A stretch of 64,000 nucleotides of DNA from Cyanobacteria bacterium REEB459 (GCA_018970085.1 JAGWXD010000009.1:1-64000); one strand, 5' to 3'; numbered from the stretch's first letter, positions 50,376-61,072 are shown. The notes: generated by a model not told the origin, from the sequence alone. Translations and numbers: made by a program.

Positions 50376-50928
50376 TGGCGATTAATCCTCCTGGGGAGAG
50401 TTCGGGCACCCGGCAGGCACCAACCCCAGCAACAACCATAGCGATTCCCAGGGCTGGATTTACACAGTCGTCATAAATATATCGATAACCATAAAAGTTT
50501 AATGAAAATCCATATCTTATAGAAGAAAACCGGATCCAAAAGGGTATCAATTTTTGTCCAAATCAAAATAAAGTGGTCCGTCTAGGTAGATAGACTCATG
50601 AGTCTTCCCTAACTGAATCCGGCGATCGATAAAAAGATTAAAACTCAAGCCTGGCTCCGACTCGCTGGTGTAAAGCCGACTGGATGGCGGGTTGGAGACG
50701 TTTTAGCCAGTCTTGAAAAAAATATTTCTGCTGCGAAATAAATATTTGAGAAAAATTATCCGGATTCGCAATTCCATCTGTTCGTGTTAGGTTACTTAAC
50801 GTTGCACGCCCAAGAGTAAACCTTTGTAACGAGTGTGGCTGTAAGGCCGTTTCTAAACGGTTTGTTCCGATGTCCTAACGGACCTAGGAATTTTGCACAC
50901 CTCTTCTTGTTGATCTCTACTGGTATAC
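50376..50928. other. 553-base intergenic region between divergent purM and rlpA
   Basis: AT-rich by the standard of this window, with TATTTGAGAAAAATT- and AAATAAATATTT-like stretches at about 50715-50760. Two small palindromes are near the rlpA side: CCGTTT/AAACGG at about 50844-50860 and TCCG/CGGA at about 50866-50884. One 66-codon minus-strand frame ends at 50350 but has no domain and overlaps purM. It probably holds both promoters and the rlpA leader. Confidence 0.5.
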
Positions 50929-51960
50929 ATGAAACATCCCGTTATAGGGGGGTTGACCCTTGCCGTTAGCCTCGCCGCCTTTGGAGCCCACGCCCCGGTT
51001 CGAGCCCAGGATTCTGCCTACTTTGCGTCTATTCAGACTCGCCCATTGATTGCCTATCCTGGCATTGCTGAGCGATCGCCCTTGCTGGCCAATCTCAACT
51101 ATTCTCCTGAGACCCATCGCCAGGCCCGGGCTAATTCCTTAATTGCTCCATCACCTTCCCAATCTGTTACCACTGCCAGCCAGTACGCTCTGGCAACTGT
51201 TCATAGCCATGCCCTGGATAACCGCCTGGCAGCTACGGTTTATATCAAAGCGATTCCTGTCATTACCCTGGTCGGGAATCAACTATCCGCTTCAAGAGCT
51301 GCCAAATCCGACAGCGGTATTGTCCCAGCTGATTCCAATGGCGCCCAAGCCCTGGTTAATCCGGTGGAACGAGCCAATCTCCTAGCCAGTCGATTGCAGG
51401 CCCTAGCTGGTAGCCTCAGCGCCTCAGATATTTCAGTCCGGTGGGATAATCGTCAGCAAGCCTTTGTGGTGAGTTGGGGTAAGGAAGACCTGATAAAACT
51501 TGATCATCAGGCGATTTTGCCCGATACCACCGAAAACAAAGCAGAAGATGCCCTACAGGTGACCAACCGGCTGAGACGACTACTCGGTAATGTGCCGGCC
51601 CTGACCCGGGTCAATGGGTTACCCGAACCAGAGGGTGTTTCTACTACCCGTACCGGAGTGATCCGGTCTAGACTTACCGGTATGGCTTCCTGGTACGGAC
51701 CTGGTTTCCATGGACAGCGCAGCGCCAATGGCGAAATTTTTAACCAAAACGCCCTAACTGCGGCTCATCGCACCCTACCCTTTGGCACCCGGGTGCGGGT
51801 TACCAACCTAAATACTGGTCAGCAGGTCATCGTTCGCATTAATGATCGCGGGCCCTTTAGCCACGGTCGGATTATTGACCTGTCTACCGCAGCAGCCTCC
51901 AGCATTGGTATTCGCTCGGCTGGAGTCGGCCGGGTAGCCCTGGAAGTGCTGGGCCAATAG
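50929..51960 (+). CDS. rlpA: RlpA-like septal ring lytic transglycosylase
   Basis: A 343-residue exported protein. A signal peptide (MKHPVIGGLTLAVSLAAFGA with cleavage near HAPVRAQD) precedes a long variable region without recognised fold. The C-terminal double-psi beta-barrel (about 245-340) has MASWYGPGFHGQRSANGE, LTAAHRTLPFGTRVRVTNL, INDRGPF and RIIDLSTAAA, with the conserved H and D residues of lytic transglycosylases that act on denuded glycan. No lipobox is seen. A clear terminator follows at 52008. Confidence 0.9.
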   Translation: MKHPVIGGLTLAVSLAAFGAHAPVRAQDSAYFASIQTRPLIAYPGIAERSPLLANLNYSPETHRQARANSLIAPSPSQSVTTASQYALATVHSHALDNRLAATVYIKAIPVITLVGNQLSASRAAKSDSGIVPADSNGAQALVNPVERANLLASRLQALAGSLSASDISVRWDNRQQAFVVSWGKEDLIKLDHQAILPDTTENKAEDALQVTNRLRRLLGNVPALTRVNGLPEPEGVSTTRTGVIRSRLTGMASWYGPGFHGQRSANGEIFNQNALTAAHRTLPFGTRVRVTNLNTGQQVIVRINDRGPFSHGRIIDLSTAAASSIGIRSAGVGRVALEVLGQ

Positions 51961-52007
51961 GGTACCACTCTGCAGCGGTGAACTAGGTGCAAAATTGCCC
52001 AATTTGA

Positions 52008-52036
52008 CCTCTCCGGGCAGTCCGGGGAGGTTTTTT
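52008..52036 (+). terminator. Rho-independent terminator after rlpA
   Basis: CCTCTCCGG (52008-52016) and CCGGGGAGG (52022-52030) form a 9-bp stem (one G-T pair) around GCAGT, directly followed by TTTTTT. It starts 47 bases after the rlpA stop and would stop transcription before panC. The best terminator in the window. Confidence 0.9.
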
Positions 52037-52189
52037 AATGAATTGGATTGGGCGAAATTGACCATGGCGGGTAGCTGTGAAAGACCACAATCTAAGGTTA
52101 ATCTGATAGGGAATTAACCCAATGCCAGAGTGGCCAGATTGGCATCTGGCACAACCTAAACGGGTAAACCCATGCCACAGGGGGAAACA

Positions 52190-53770
52190 ATGGTGCGAAT
52201 ACTGAAAACCGTTAAGGGTTTAAGCTGCTATCTCCAGCAGCGCCGCTGTGCCCCCTCTGTGGCTGGGGCAGAGCCCCTAAGCGTGGGTTTGGTGCCCACC
52301 ATGGGTAATCTGCACCGGGGTCACCAGAGTTTAATTGATCGGGCTCGACGGGAAAATGAGCTGGTGGTAGTCAGTATTTTTATTAATCCTATCCAGTTTT
52401 CTGCAGCAGAAGATCTGGCCACCTATCCCCAAACCCCAGGGGAAGACCTGGCACTGTGCCAGCAAGCTGGGGTAGATGCGATTTTTCTACCCACCACTGC
52501 AGAACTCTACGGCAGCATCGATCCAGACCGCCAGCAAATCACCCGGGTGATGCCGCCCCCCGCTATGCTAACGGTGCTCTGTGGGCCCCACCGGCCGGGG
52601 CATTTTGAGGGGGTGGCCACAGTGGTCACCAAGTTGCTTAGTTTAGTCAATCCCCAGCGTACCTACCTAGGGGCCAAAGATGCTCAACAATTGGCTATTC
52701 TGCGGCAGGTGGCCGCCGATTTGAAGCTTCCAGGAGAACTGGTGGCCTGTCCCACCGTCAGGGATTGGGATGGGCTAGCCTTGAGTTCCCGTAATCGCTA
52801 CCTCAGCCCTGAGCAAAGGAACCAGGCTGCCCACCTCTACCAGAGTCTCAAAGCTGCCCAGACTCTCTTTAAGGCGGGAGAGCGCCACGGTCATACCCTG
52901 ACCGCAGCGGTTGAGCGCCACCTGGGCCAGGTACCCACCTTGACCCTGGAATATGTGGATCTGGTCCATCCCCATAGCCTCAAGGTCCTAGACTCTGTAG
53001 AGTCGATTGGTTTACTAGGGGTGGCGGCTTACCTGGGTAAAACCCGCTTGATTGATAATGTGGTGCTCAGAAACCGAAAACCAATTGTGGCGATTGATGG
53101 CCCTGCTGGGGCCGGTAAATCTACCGTAGCTCGTCAGGTGGCCCAACGCCTTAACCTGATCTACCTGGACAGCGGGGCCATGTACCGGGCGATCGCTTGG
53201 AAGGCCCTGGACCTGGGATTGGACCCAGCAGACGAAGTGGCCATGGCTGAATTAGTTCAAAGTTGTGATCTACGGCTGGCGGCCACCACTGATGATCCGG
53301 CCTGGGCCGCCTACCCCAGCCGCCTATGGCTGAACGGTCAGGAAGTAACTGAGTTGATTCGCCATCCGGCGGTCACCGAGAGGGTTTCTACCGTTGCGGC
53401 CCAGCCCATGGTGCGCCAGACCCTACTGAATCAGCAGCGGCAGTACGGTATCACCGGGGGGGTGGTGATGGAGGGTCGAGATATTGGCACCCAGGTTTTT
53501 CCTGAGGCGGAATTGAAAATTTTTCTAACCGCTTCAGTTGAGGAACGGGCCCGACGACGCTGGAGCGATCTACAGGTGCAACAGCAACCCAAGGGCAGCC
53601 TGGAAGAGCTGGAACAGGCCATCGCCACCCGGGATTATCAAGATAGTACCCGCCGGGTGGCCCCTTTGCGCAAGGCCGAGGACGCTTTAGAGCTCAATAC
53701 TGACGGAGTAGAGATCGAGGCGGTGGTCGATCAGATTGTCACCTGGTTTCAGGCTAAAGTTGGAAGTTAA
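52190..53770 (+). CDS. panC/cmk: Bifunctional pantoate--beta-alanine ligase / cytidylate kinase
   Basis: A 526-residue fusion. Residues about 1-285 are PanC: VGLVPTMGNLHRGHQSLIDR (HxGH ATP-binding motif), VVSIFINPIQF, HRPGHFEGVATVVTKLL, GAKDAQQLAIL and LSSRNRYL. Residues about 298-526 are CMP kinase: AIDGPAGAGKSTVARQVA (P-loop), YLDSGAMYRAIAWKAL, VVMEGRDIGTQVFP and FLTASVEERARRR. PanC makes pantothenate; Cmk phosphorylates CMP. The fusion is a known cyanobacterial trait. I chose the ATG at 52190, which has an AGGGGGA site; an in-frame ATG six codons upstream is possible. Confidence 0.95.
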   Translation: MVRILKTVKGLSCYLQQRRCAPSVAGAEPLSVGLVPTMGNLHRGHQSLIDRARRENELVVVSIFINPIQFSAAEDLATYPQTPGEDLALCQQAGVDAIFLPTTAELYGSIDPDRQQITRVMPPPAMLTVLCGPHRPGHFEGVATVVTKLLSLVNPQRTYLGAKDAQQLAILRQVAADLKLPGELVACPTVRDWDGLALSSRNRYLSPEQRNQAAHLYQSLKAAQTLFKAGERHGHTLTAAVERHLGQVPTLTLEYVDLVHPHSLKVLDSVESIGLLGVAAYLGKTRLIDNVVLRNRKPIVAIDGPAGAGKSTVARQVAQRLNLIYLDSGAMYRAIAWKALDLGLDPADEVAMAELVQSCDLRLAATTDDPAWAAYPSRLWLNGQEVTELIRHPAVTERVSTVAAQPMVRQTLLNQQRQYGITGGVVMEGRDIGTQVFPEAELKIFLTASVEERARRRWSDLQVQQQPKGSLEELEQAIATRDYQDSTRRVAPLRKAEDALELNTDGVEIEAVVDQIVTWFQAKVGS

Positions 53771-53788
53771 CATCCACACTCTGGCCCT

Positions 53789-54652
53789 ATGACCATTAGC
53801 GGCACAACTCAACTGCTGGGGGTGATTGGTGACCCCGTTCGCTACAGTCTATCACCGGTGATGCACAATGCTGCCCTGGCAGAGCTGGGGGCTGATTATG
53901 TCTATGTGGCTTTGCCGGTAGCCAGTTCTGAGCTGGCGATCGCCCTGGCGGGCCTGGCCGCCATTGGCCTACAGGGCTTTAATGTGACTATTCCCCATAA
54001 GCAACGGATTATCCCTCTGCTGGCTGACCTGAGCGCCGATGCCCAGGCGATCGGGGCGGTCAATACAGTCTGGCCCACCGCCCGGGGCTGGGTGGGTACC
54101 AATACCGATATTATTGGATTTACAGTTCCCCTCCAGCTAATCCGAGACTGGTCAGGCAGTACTGCCTTGATTCTGGGTCACGGCGGGGCAGCCCGAGCTG
54201 CCGTGGCGGGCTGTGTTCAACTGGGATTGACAACCATTGCCATCGCTGGCCGCAATCCTGAAAAACTCCAGGCTTTTTCCAGCAGTTGGGCGCTTTTCCC
54301 CCGCCCCCCTGCCCTCACCCTCTATAGCTGGAGTGATCTGATGGATATTCTGCCTGGCGTTGATTTGATTGTGAATACCACTCCCCTGGGGATGGCCGAC
54401 AGCTCTGACCAGAGTCCCCTAACGCCATCGGCTTTAGACCGGGTGCGCAGCCATGCCCTTATCTATGACTTGATCTATACACCCCGCCCCACCCGACTGC
54501 TAAGCCTGGCCGCTGAGCGCCAACTGGCCACCTTAGACGGCCTGGAAATGTTGGTGCAGCAGGGAGCTGCCGCCCTGAAAATCTGGCTACAGCGGCCTGT
54601 GCCCGTGGCCACTATGCGCCAGGCTTTACTGAAGCAACTGGCAGAGCATTAA
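53789..54652 (+). CDS. aroE: Shikimate dehydrogenase (NADP+)
   Basis: A 287-residue enzyme of the chorismate pathway that reduces 3-dehydroshikimate. Substrate side: GDPVRYSLSPVMHNAALAE and NVTIPHKQRI (catalytic Lys), with VGTNTDIIGF. NADP side: ALILGHGGAARAAVAGCVQL and AIAGRNPEK. C-terminal blocks DLIYTPRPTRLL and GLEMLVQQGAAALKIW complete the domain. It starts 18 bases after panC/cmk and is likely in the same transcript. Confidence 0.95.
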   Translation: MTISGTTQLLGVIGDPVRYSLSPVMHNAALAELGADYVYVALPVASSELAIALAGLAAIGLQGFNVTIPHKQRIIPLLADLSADAQAIGAVNTVWPTARGWVGTNTDIIGFTVPLQLIRDWSGSTALILGHGGAARAAVAGCVQLGLTTIAIAGRNPEKLQAFSSSWALFPRPPALTLYSWSDLMDILPGVDLIVNTTPLGMADSSDQSPLTPSALDRVRSHALIYDLIYTPRPTRLLSLAAERQLATLDGLEMLVQQGAAALKIWLQRPVPVATMRQALLKQLAEH

Positions 54653-54681
54653 AATAGAAGCACTATCACCGAGAGAAAACT

Positions 54682-55110
54682 ATGGTAAGACGGGCGATTG
54701 CCACCACCCTGCTGGCCCTCGGGCTGTGGGTCTTCACTACCCTGGGCATGACCGCCCTGGCCCTAACTGCTGTGGACCTGCAAGACCTCACCTATCAGTC
54801 CTGCCCAGCCGAGTACGCCGCTGGCATGGTTACCCCGGGTTCCATGCAGGCAGCTAAATGCTATCTAATCCAGGGCAAGGCCATCAATCATTCTGGCAAA
54901 CCCGTGATTAACGCCGATATCTTCGGTCGAATCTACGACGCCAACGATAATCCCGTCATGCAAAACCGCAATCGTCTAGGATCCATCGACTTGGTGCCCC
55001 CCGGCGAAAGTGATTTTGAAATTCGCATCTCGGTGGCGGCTAACCAGCCCGAACCTCTTCAACTGAAACAGTTTCGAGCCTCCGGTTTCTCCGGACAGGT
55101 GCGTCGATAG
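54682..55110 (+). CDS. Secreted protein of unknown function, FxLYD-like
   Basis: A 142-residue exported protein. The N-terminus (MVRRAIATTLLALGLWVFTT) is a signal peptide with hydrophobic core to about residue 30. The mature part (CPAEYAAGMVTPGSMQAAKC, LIQGKAINHSGKPVINADIF, YDANDNPVMQNRNRLGSIDL, VPPGESDFEIRI) has the pattern of a small beta-sandwich with two cysteines, like FxLYD domains. I do not know a named relative. GAGAGAAAAC precedes the ATG, 29 bases from aroE. Confidence 0.75.
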   Translation: MVRRAIATTLLALGLWVFTTLGMTALALTAVDLQDLTYQSCPAEYAAGMVTPGSMQAAKCYLIQGKAINHSGKPVINADIFGRIYDANDNPVMQNRNRLGSIDLVPPGESDFEIRISVAANQPEPLQLKQFRASGFSGQVRR

Positions 55111-55135
55111 GGCTTGATTGGGCCTGGCCCCACGG

Positions 55136-56659
55136 CTAGCCAGAAAAAGGCGTTAGAGTGTGTCTGGCTTCAAACTTTAACTTAGAGCGTTTAAAGGGCT
55201 CGGGAATATCCACCGGATAGTTTCCTGTAAAACAGGCAGAGCAAAAGCTCTCGGGGTCTTGCTGGGTAGCCTTAAGCATGCCTCCCCAGCTCAGATAGGC
55301 AAGGGACTCTACATTGATCTGGCGGGCAATTTCTTCAGTAGAGCAGGAGGCGGCAATCAGCTGATCTTGACTATCGGTGTCAATTCCATAAAAGCAGGGG
55401 TGGGTAACAGGGGGAGAGGAAATTCGCATATGCACCTCTAAAGCCCCTGCATCCCTGAGGGCCTGAACGATTTTGCGACTGGTGGTACCCCGCACAATGG
55501 AGTCATCAACAATCAAGATGCGCTTACCGGCTAGCACGTCTTTGAGGGGGTTAAGTTTAATTCGAATTCCCACCTCCCGCATAGATTGGGTAGGCTGAAT
55601 AAAGGTACGACCAACGTAGCGATTTTTAATCAAACCCTCAGCGTAGGGAATCCCGGACTCCTGGGAAAACCCGATAGCCGCTGGCACTCCAGAATCGGGA
55701 ACCGCCATAATCAAGTCAACATCAACAAAGGCCTCTCTGGCCAGTTGATGCCCCAGGCGGCGACGATAACTGTAAAGGCTTTCCTCATTAACAATGCTAT
55801 CGGGGCGAGAGAAGTAAATCATCTCAAAGATACACAGCTTACGGGGGGTCGGCTGGGCCCACTGATAGGTGGTTAACCCCTGAGGGGTAATCCAGACTAG
55901 TTCGCCGGGTTGCACATCCCGCAGGTAGGTAGCCCCAATAATATCCAGGGCACAAGTTTCTGAGGCTAGGACGTAGGTGACTTGCTTCTCTTCCCCGGCT
56001 GAGGAGCCGAGGATGCCGAGGACCAGAGGACGAATGCCCTGATGATCGCGAACTCCCATAAGGCCATCAGCGGTACCAATCACCAGACTAAAGGCGCCCT
56101 GACAACGCTTAAAGGCTTTTTCCGCTGCCCTGAGCCAGTCCTCTCCATCGTTAACCGCCTCTGCCAGGGCAAAGGCAATCATTTCTGAATCGGTGGTGGT
56201 GTTGAGATCGTGGTTGCGCGCCAGCAGTTCTTGCCGCAGGTCAGCGGCATTGACCAGGTTGCCGTTATGGGCCAGAGCCAAGTTCCCCAGCCGGGTAGCA
56301 ACGATCGCCGGCTGAGCATTGCATACCTGGCTGGAACCGGTGGTGGAGTAGCGGGTATGACCAACAGCCAGTTGGCCAGGTAAGGATTGCAATATCCGGT
56401 CATCAAATACCTGGGAAACCAGCCCCATATGCTTATAACAGTGGCTTTGGCCCTGGTCAAAGGTGGCGATGCCGGCCGATTCTTGCCCCCGATGCTGGAG
56501 GGCAAATAGGCCAAAATAGGCCAGCCGGGCGACATCTTCACCAGGAGCGTAGAGACCAAAAATACCGCAGGCCTCCTCTGGCTTATCGGCCTGGTCTGGG
56601 GCAACATAGCTCGACTGTTCGGGGTTAGGGAAACCCGGGTGGTGGGCGGGGAAGGTCAT
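55136..56659 (-). CDS. purF: Amidophosphoribosyltransferase
   Basis: The first committed enzyme of purine synthesis. A 507-residue form starting MTFPAHHPGF, with a propeptide cleaved before Cys31 in the block EEACGIFGLYAPGEDVA (the N-terminal nucleophile of class II glutaminases). Other sites: QHRGQESAGIATF, GHTRYSTTG, LAHNGNLVNA, then the PRPP loop ILIVDDSIVRGTTSRKIV and cysteines for an iron-sulfur cluster near the C-terminus. A longer frame upstream (from 56776) would add 39 residues rich in hydrophobics and is unlikely. It follows purL on the same strand. Confidence 0.95.
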   Translation of the reverse strand: MTFPAHHPGFPNPEQSSYVAPDQADKPEEACGIFGLYAPGEDVARLAYFGLFALQHRGQESAGIATFDQGQSHCYKHMGLVSQVFDDRILQSLPGQLAVGHTRYSTTGSSQVCNAQPAIVATRLGNLALAHNGNLVNAADLRQELLARNHDLNTTTDSEMIAFALAEAVNDGEDWLRAAEKAFKRCQGAFSLVIGTADGLMGVRDHQGIRPLVLGILGSSAGEEKQVTYVLASETCALDIIGATYLRDVQPGELVWITPQGLTTYQWAQPTPRKLCIFEMIYFSRPDSIVNEESLYSYRRRLGHQLAREAFVDVDLIMAVPDSGVPAAIGFSQESGIPYAEGLIKNRYVGRTFIQPTQSMREVGIRIKLNPLKDVLAGKRILIVDDSIVRGTTSRKIVQALRDAGALEVHMRISSPPVTHPCFYGIDTDSQDQLIAASCSTEEIARQINVESLAYLSWGGMLKATQQDPESFCSACFTGNYPVDIPEPFKRSKLKFEARHTLTPFSG

Positions 56660-56813
56660 CAGGTTGGCCAGTAGGATCGGGGGCAAAACAGAAATCAGGG
56701 CGGCTTCACAGCTGCCAAAGCAGAGTCGAACCATCGTCGATGGATGACGCCCTGCTGGGGACCTAGTCTCCATCATAGGATGGGAGTCCGCAAAAAGGGG
56801 GGCAAGGCAGCGG

Positions 56814-59189
56814 CTAGGCCGTTAGGTGAGTGGCGATCGCGCTCTGCCAGGTCTGCCTCATAGGGTCTAGTAGAGCCTGCATCAGCATCGGGCCGTCGCT
56901 ACTGGTAAAGGTGAGGTAGGGGCCACCCACTCTCCCCAACAGTTGCCAGTACCCCTGCAACTGCTGCTGCAAATAGGCTTCCCAGGCAGCCTGATGGAGT
57001 GGATCAATCGAGACTAGGATGCGCCCCCCCCCTTCTCCAAACAGAAGCCGGTCCCAGCGATGCTCAGTCTGATCGCTGGCCAGCCCCAACTGAATGGTGG
57101 CCCCTTGACCGCCACTGATGCAGGACTCCGCCAGGGCGATCGCCAGGCCCCCCTCGGCACAGTCGTGGGCTGAGCTAATCCAGCCCTGCCAGATGCCCTG
57201 GCGACAGGTCGCCTGGACGCGCTGCTCCAGGTCCAGGTCAATTTTGGGGGGATGGCCCGTCACCTGCTGATGCAGGGCTGCTAGGTATTCTGAACCACCC
57301 AGGGTAACCAGGGGCCAGCCCTCTAAACTGGCAATGCTGGTCTGCTCCAGGGTAACCCCCAGCAGGTAGATTAAATCCCCCGCTGCCCGCCAGCCCTGGC
57401 CACAGCTATGGTCAAGATCCTCCACCAGGCCCACCATACCCACTACCGGGGTGGGATAGATAGGTTGGGGTTGGCCCTGACTATCAACGGTTTCGTTGTA
57501 GAGAGACACGTTGCCCCCCGTAACCGGAGTAGCCAACCGGTCACAGGCCTGGGCTAGCCCCCGACAAGCCTCAGCCAATTGCCAGTAACCAACGGGATGT
57601 TCGGGGCTACCAAAGTTAAGGTTATCGGTCACCGCCAGGGGTAGGGCACCTACACAACTGAGATTACGAGCCGCCTCTGCCACTGCCGCCACCGCCCCCT
57701 CGTAGGGATGCAAATAGACGTAGCGACCATTGCAGTCAACGGTGGCGGCCAGACCCCGAGTCACCGTCCCTGGCTGGTAACCTGGTACTGGCTCTAGGGG
57801 CCGCAGTCGAATAACAGCAGCATCGGCGGCTCCAGGACAGAGCCGGGTATTGTTTTGTACCTGGTGATCATACTGGCGATAAATCCACTGTTTAGAGGCA
57901 ATGGTGGGCTGGGCTAGCAACTGGTTTAACACCGCAGCCCAGGGTAGGAGACCCGCCTCTAACTGCAGGCCAGCCCACCGGGCTGGGGGCAACCACTGCT
58001 CTTGCCAGGCCCAGGCGGTCTGGGCGTAGTCTGGTGGGGTGGGGAGCAGTTGCCGATGGTAGATGGGGGTATTTTCGGCCAGGGCCAGGGCTGGAATCTC
58101 TGCTGCCACCCCACCCTGAAACAAAATTCGGACAATCGGATCGACAATCACCCGGCCAGCTACCACACCCTGCAAGCCCCAGCGCTGAAAAATATCGATC
58201 ACCTGCTGGGCTTGCCCCGCCTGCACGACAAACAACATGCGCTCCTGGGATTCGGAAAGCAGATACTCGTGGGGGAGCATACCGGTTTCCCGTACAGGGA
58301 TTAAATCCAGGTCTAACTCAATGCCCACTCCCCCCTTGGCCGCCATTTCGGCGGTAGAACAGGTCAAACCAGCAGCCCCCATATCCTGGGCAGCGACAAT
58401 GGCACCAGTCTTAAAGGCCTCCAGGCAGGCCTCTACCAGACATTTCTCTAAGAAGGGGTCGCCCACCTGTACCGCCGGGCGATCGCGCTCCGACTCCTCG
58501 GTTAGCTCCGCACTGGCAAAGCTCGCTCCCCCCATGCCATCGCGACCGGTGGTAGAGCCGACGTAAAGGACCGGGTTTCCCACCCCCGTCGCCCCTGACT
58601 TGACAATTTCTGGGGTTTCTAAAATGCCAATGGCCATCGCATTGACCAGGGGATTGCCACTATAGGCGCTATCAAAGTACACCTCGCCCCCCACCGTGGG
58701 TACCCCAAAGCAGTTACCGTAGTGGGCTATACCGGCCACCACCCCCTGGCACAGGCGACGGGTGCGGGCATCAGCCAGGTCGCCAAAGCGCAGGGAATTA
58801 AGCACCGCGATCGGCCGGGCTCCCATGGTAAAAATATCGCGAAGAATACCTCCTACGCCGGTAGCCGCTCCCTGAAAGGGTTCTATCGCCGAGGGGTGAT
58901 TGTGGGACTCGATTTTAAAGGCTACCCGTAGCCCCTCGCCAACATCGATGACTCCAGCATTTTCCCCAGGCCCTACCAACACCCGCTCACCCCTGGTGGG
59001 AAACTGCTTGAGCAGAGGACGAGAGTTTTTATAGCAACAGTGCTCTGACCACATCACGCCAAACATACTGAGTTCGGCTCGATTAGGGTGCCGCCCCAGG
59101 CGCTTAACAATCTCATCGTACTCCGCTGGCTTGATGCCAGTCGCAGCAATCTGCTCAGGACTAAAGGGGGCGCTGGCAAAGGCAGTCAT
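56814..59189 (-). CDS. purL: Phosphoribosylformylglycinamidine synthase subunit PurL
   Basis: A 791-residue ATP-grasp-like small PurL. Blocks: [93 protein letters not shown], then later [20 protein letters not shown] and [17 protein letters not shown]. Two domains with the same fold are visible. PurS and PurQ are needed but not adjacent. It is 38 bases upstream of the full-length purF frame end and probably forms an operon with purF. Confidence 0.95.
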   Translation of the reverse strand: MTAFASAPFSPEQIAATGIKPAEYDEIVKRLGRHPNRAELSMFGVMWSEHCCYKNSRPLLKQFPTRGERVLVGPGENAGVIDVGEGLRVAFKIESHNHPSAIEPFQGAATGVGGILRDIFTMGARPIAVLNSLRFGDLADARTRRLCQGVVAGIAHYGNCFGVPTVGGEVYFDSAYSGNPLVNAMAIGILETPEIVKSGATGVGNPVLYVGSTTGRDGMGGASFASAELTEESERDRPAVQVGDPFLEKCLVEACLEAFKTGAIVAAQDMGAAGLTCSTAEMAAKGGVGIELDLDLIPVRETGMLPHEYLLSESQERMLFVVQAGQAQQVIDIFQRWGLQGVVAGRVIVDPIVRILFQGGVAAEIPALALAENTPIYHRQLLPTPPDYAQTAWAWQEQWLPPARWAGLQLEAGLLPWAAVLNQLLAQPTIASKQWIYRQYDHQVQNNTRLCPGAADAAVIRLRPLEPVPGYQPGTVTRGLAATVDCNGRYVYLHPYEGAVAAVAEAARNLSCVGALPLAVTDNLNFGSPEHPVGYWQLAEACRGLAQACDRLATPVTGGNVSLYNETVDSQGQPQPIYPTPVVGMVGLVEDLDHSCGQGWRAAGDLIYLLGVTLEQTSIASLEGWPLVTLGGSEYLAALHQQVTGHPPKIDLDLEQRVQATCRQGIWQGWISSAHDCAEGGLAIALAESCISGGQGATIQLGLASDQTEHRWDRLLFGEGGGRILVSIDPLHQAAWEAYLQQQLQGYWQLLGRVGGPYLTFTSSDGPMLMQALLDPMRQTWQSAIATHLTA

Positions 59190-59256
59190 GGGGAAGGGGA
59201 AAAGATACCTAATAGATTGTAGGTTTTTTTAGCCTATAGCGGTCGCCAGAACCCAC

Positions 59257-59279
59257 CTCCCTGGCCCTAGGCCAGGGAG
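59257..59279. repeat. Hairpin of 10-bp arms downstream of ilvD
   Basis: CTCCCTGGCC (59257-59266) and GGCCAGGGAG (59270-59279) pair exactly around CTA. It sits about 108 bases after the ilvD stop in the minus direction, before purL. The hairpin could end the ilvD transcript, but only a short T-run (at about 59225-59231 on the minus strand as AAAAAAA of the plus) lies further on and not directly behind the stem. Confidence 0.45.
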
Positions 59280-59371
59280 CCACCACTACAAAGTAGCCAT
59301 ACCGCCAATAGCAAAACCAACCAAGAAAGCCGACGGCGTAGCCATAGCAGCAGTACTCGAGACCTGGCCAT
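59267..59371 (-). CDS. Possible 34-residue membrane peptide downstream of ilvD
   Basis: An ATG at 59371-59369 opens 34 codons: MARSRVLLLWLRRRLSWLVL then a hydrophobic LLLAVWLLCSGGSLA, ending in a TAG inside the hairpin at 59257-59279. The stretch has the layout of a small single-pass peptide with a basic N-terminus, but no family is recognised and no strong ribosome site is seen. It may be chance in this 197-base gap. Confidence 0.15.
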   Translation of the reverse strand: MARSRVLLLWLRRRLSWLVLLLAVWLLCSGGSLA

Positions 59372-59386
59372 ACTCTGCCCCTAAGC

Positions 59387-61072
59387 CTAAAACAAGTTCA
59401 TATCCGTAACCGCCCCCAAACTACTAGAGGAAACTAGTTTGGCATACTTACCCAACACCCCCCGGTGATAGCGGGGCGTTGGAGCCACCCAGGCGGCCCG
59501 TCGTTGAGCCAGTTCTGCCTCAGAGACGTTCAGTTCTAAACGATTCTGATCGGCATCAATGGTGATCCTATCGCCTTCTTGAACCAGGGCAATGGTGCCT
59601 CCCACGGCGGCTTCAGGAGCCACATGGCCCACCACCATGCCGTAGGTCCCTCCAGAGAAGCGACCATCGGTAATCAGACCCACCGAGTCCCCCAGGCCCG
59701 CCCCAATAATAGCGGCAGTCGGGGCCAGCATTTCTCGCATACCAGGACCGCCCTTAGGCCCTTCATAGCGAATCACGATCACATCGCCAGGTTCAATCGC
59801 CTTAGCCAGAATGGCGCTGAGACAGGCTTCCTCTGACTCAAAGACGCGAGCCGGACCAGTAATACAGCGATGTTTAACCCCGCTCAGTTTGGCCACCGCC
59901 CCTTCTGTGGCCAGATTACCCTTCAAAATCCCCAGGTGGCCCACCGGGTAAAGGGGTTGGCTAAAGGGGCGGATCACCGCCTGGTCGGGGCGGGGCTCTG
60001 TCGGTATCTCAGCCAGCAGTTCAGCGATGGTCTGTCCTGTAATGGTAAGGGCATCACCATGGAGCAGGCCCTGACTGAGGAGCATTTTCATCACCTGGGG
60101 AACCCCACCCACCCGATGGAAATCGGTGGCCACATAGCGGCCAGAGGGTTTGAGATCGCACAGTACCGGAACCCGGTGGCGAATGGTTTCAAAATCATCA
60201 ATGGTGAGGGGGACGCCGATAGCATTGGCGATCGCCAATAGATGCAGTACGGAGTTGGTCGATCCTCCCACCGCCATAATCACCGCAATCGCATTTTCAA
60301 AGGCCTCACGGGTGAGAATCTGGCTGGGCAGAATTTGCTGACGAATAGCTTGTACCAGTATCTGGGCGGATTTTTCCGCACTATCGGCTTTTTCTCCGTC
60401 CTCCGCCGCCATCGTAGAAGAATACATCAGGCTCATGCCCATCGCTTCAAAGGCAGAGGACATCGTGTTAGCAGTATACATCCCACCGCAGGAACCCGCC
60501 CCCGGACAGGCATGGCGTTCCACAGCTAACAACCGATCCTCAGTAATCTTGCCAGCACTGTACTGCCCCACTGCTTCAAAGGCGCTGACAACGGTCAGGT
60601 CTTCCCCCTCATAGTGACCCGGCTTAATGGTGCCGCCATAGACGAAAATAGCCGGGATATTCATACGCGCAATGGCAATCATAGCCCCAGGCATATTTTT
60701 GTCACATCCTCCGATCGCCAGTACCCCATCCAGACTTTGCCCATTGCAAACGGTCTCAATCGAGTCAGCAATCACCTCTCGGGAAACCAGGGAGTATTTC
60801 ATCCCCTCCGTACCCATGGAAATGCCATCGCTAATGGTGATAGTGCCAAATAGCTGAGGCATGGCCCCTGCCATCCTGACTCCTGCCTCAGCCCGCTCAG
60901 CCAGCACACCGAGCCCCATATTGCAGGGGGTAATGGTGCTGAAGCCATTGGCAATGCCGACAATCGGTTTGGTAAAGTCCTGATCACCAAACCCCACGGC
61001 TCGCAGCATGGCACGATTAGGGGAACGCTGCACTCCCTGAGTAATCACCTGGCTTTTACGGTTGTCGGGCAT
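59387..61072 (-). CDS. ilvD: Dihydroxy-acid dehydratase
   Basis: A 561-residue iron-sulfur enzyme of valine, leucine and isoleucine synthesis. The cluster cysteines are seen in NTISD-type regions: [14 protein letters not shown] and [19 protein letters not shown]. Other blocks are [31 protein letters not shown] ([13 protein letters not shown]), [18 protein letters not shown] and [15 protein letters not shown]. All are intact and length is normal. It is a single transcription unit with 197 bases between its stop and purL. Confidence 0.96.
   Translation of the reverse strand: MPDNRKSQVITQGVQRSPNRAMLRAVGFGDQDFTKPIVGIANGFSTITPCNMGLGVLAERAEAGVRMAGAMPQLFGTITISDGISMGTEGMKYSLVSREVIADSIETVCNGQSLDGVLAIGGCDKNMPGAMIAIARMNIPAIFVYGGTIKPGHYEGEDLTVVSAFEAVGQYSAGKITEDRLLAVERHACPGAGSCGGMYTANTMSSAFEAMGMSLMYSSTMAAEDGEKADSAEKSAQILVQAIRQQILPSQILTREAFENAIAVIMAVGGSTNSVLHLLAIANAIGVPLTIDDFETIRHRVPVLCDLKPSGRYVATDFHRVGGVPQVMKMLLSQGLLHGDALTITGQTIAELLAEIPTEPRPDQAVIRPFSQPLYPVGHLGILKGNLATEGAVAKLSGVKHRCITGPARVFESEEACLSAILAKAIEPGDVIVIRYEGPKGGPGMREMLAPTAAIIGAGLGDSVGLITDGRFSGGTYGMVVGHVAPEAAVGGTIALVQEGDRITIDADQNRLELNVSEAELAQRRAAWVAPTPRYHRGVLGKYAKLVSSSSLGAVTDMNLF

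Noticed and set aside
50350-50550. 66-codon minus-strand frame overlapping the purM start
   Set aside because: No domain and no ribosome site; it overlaps purM in another phase.
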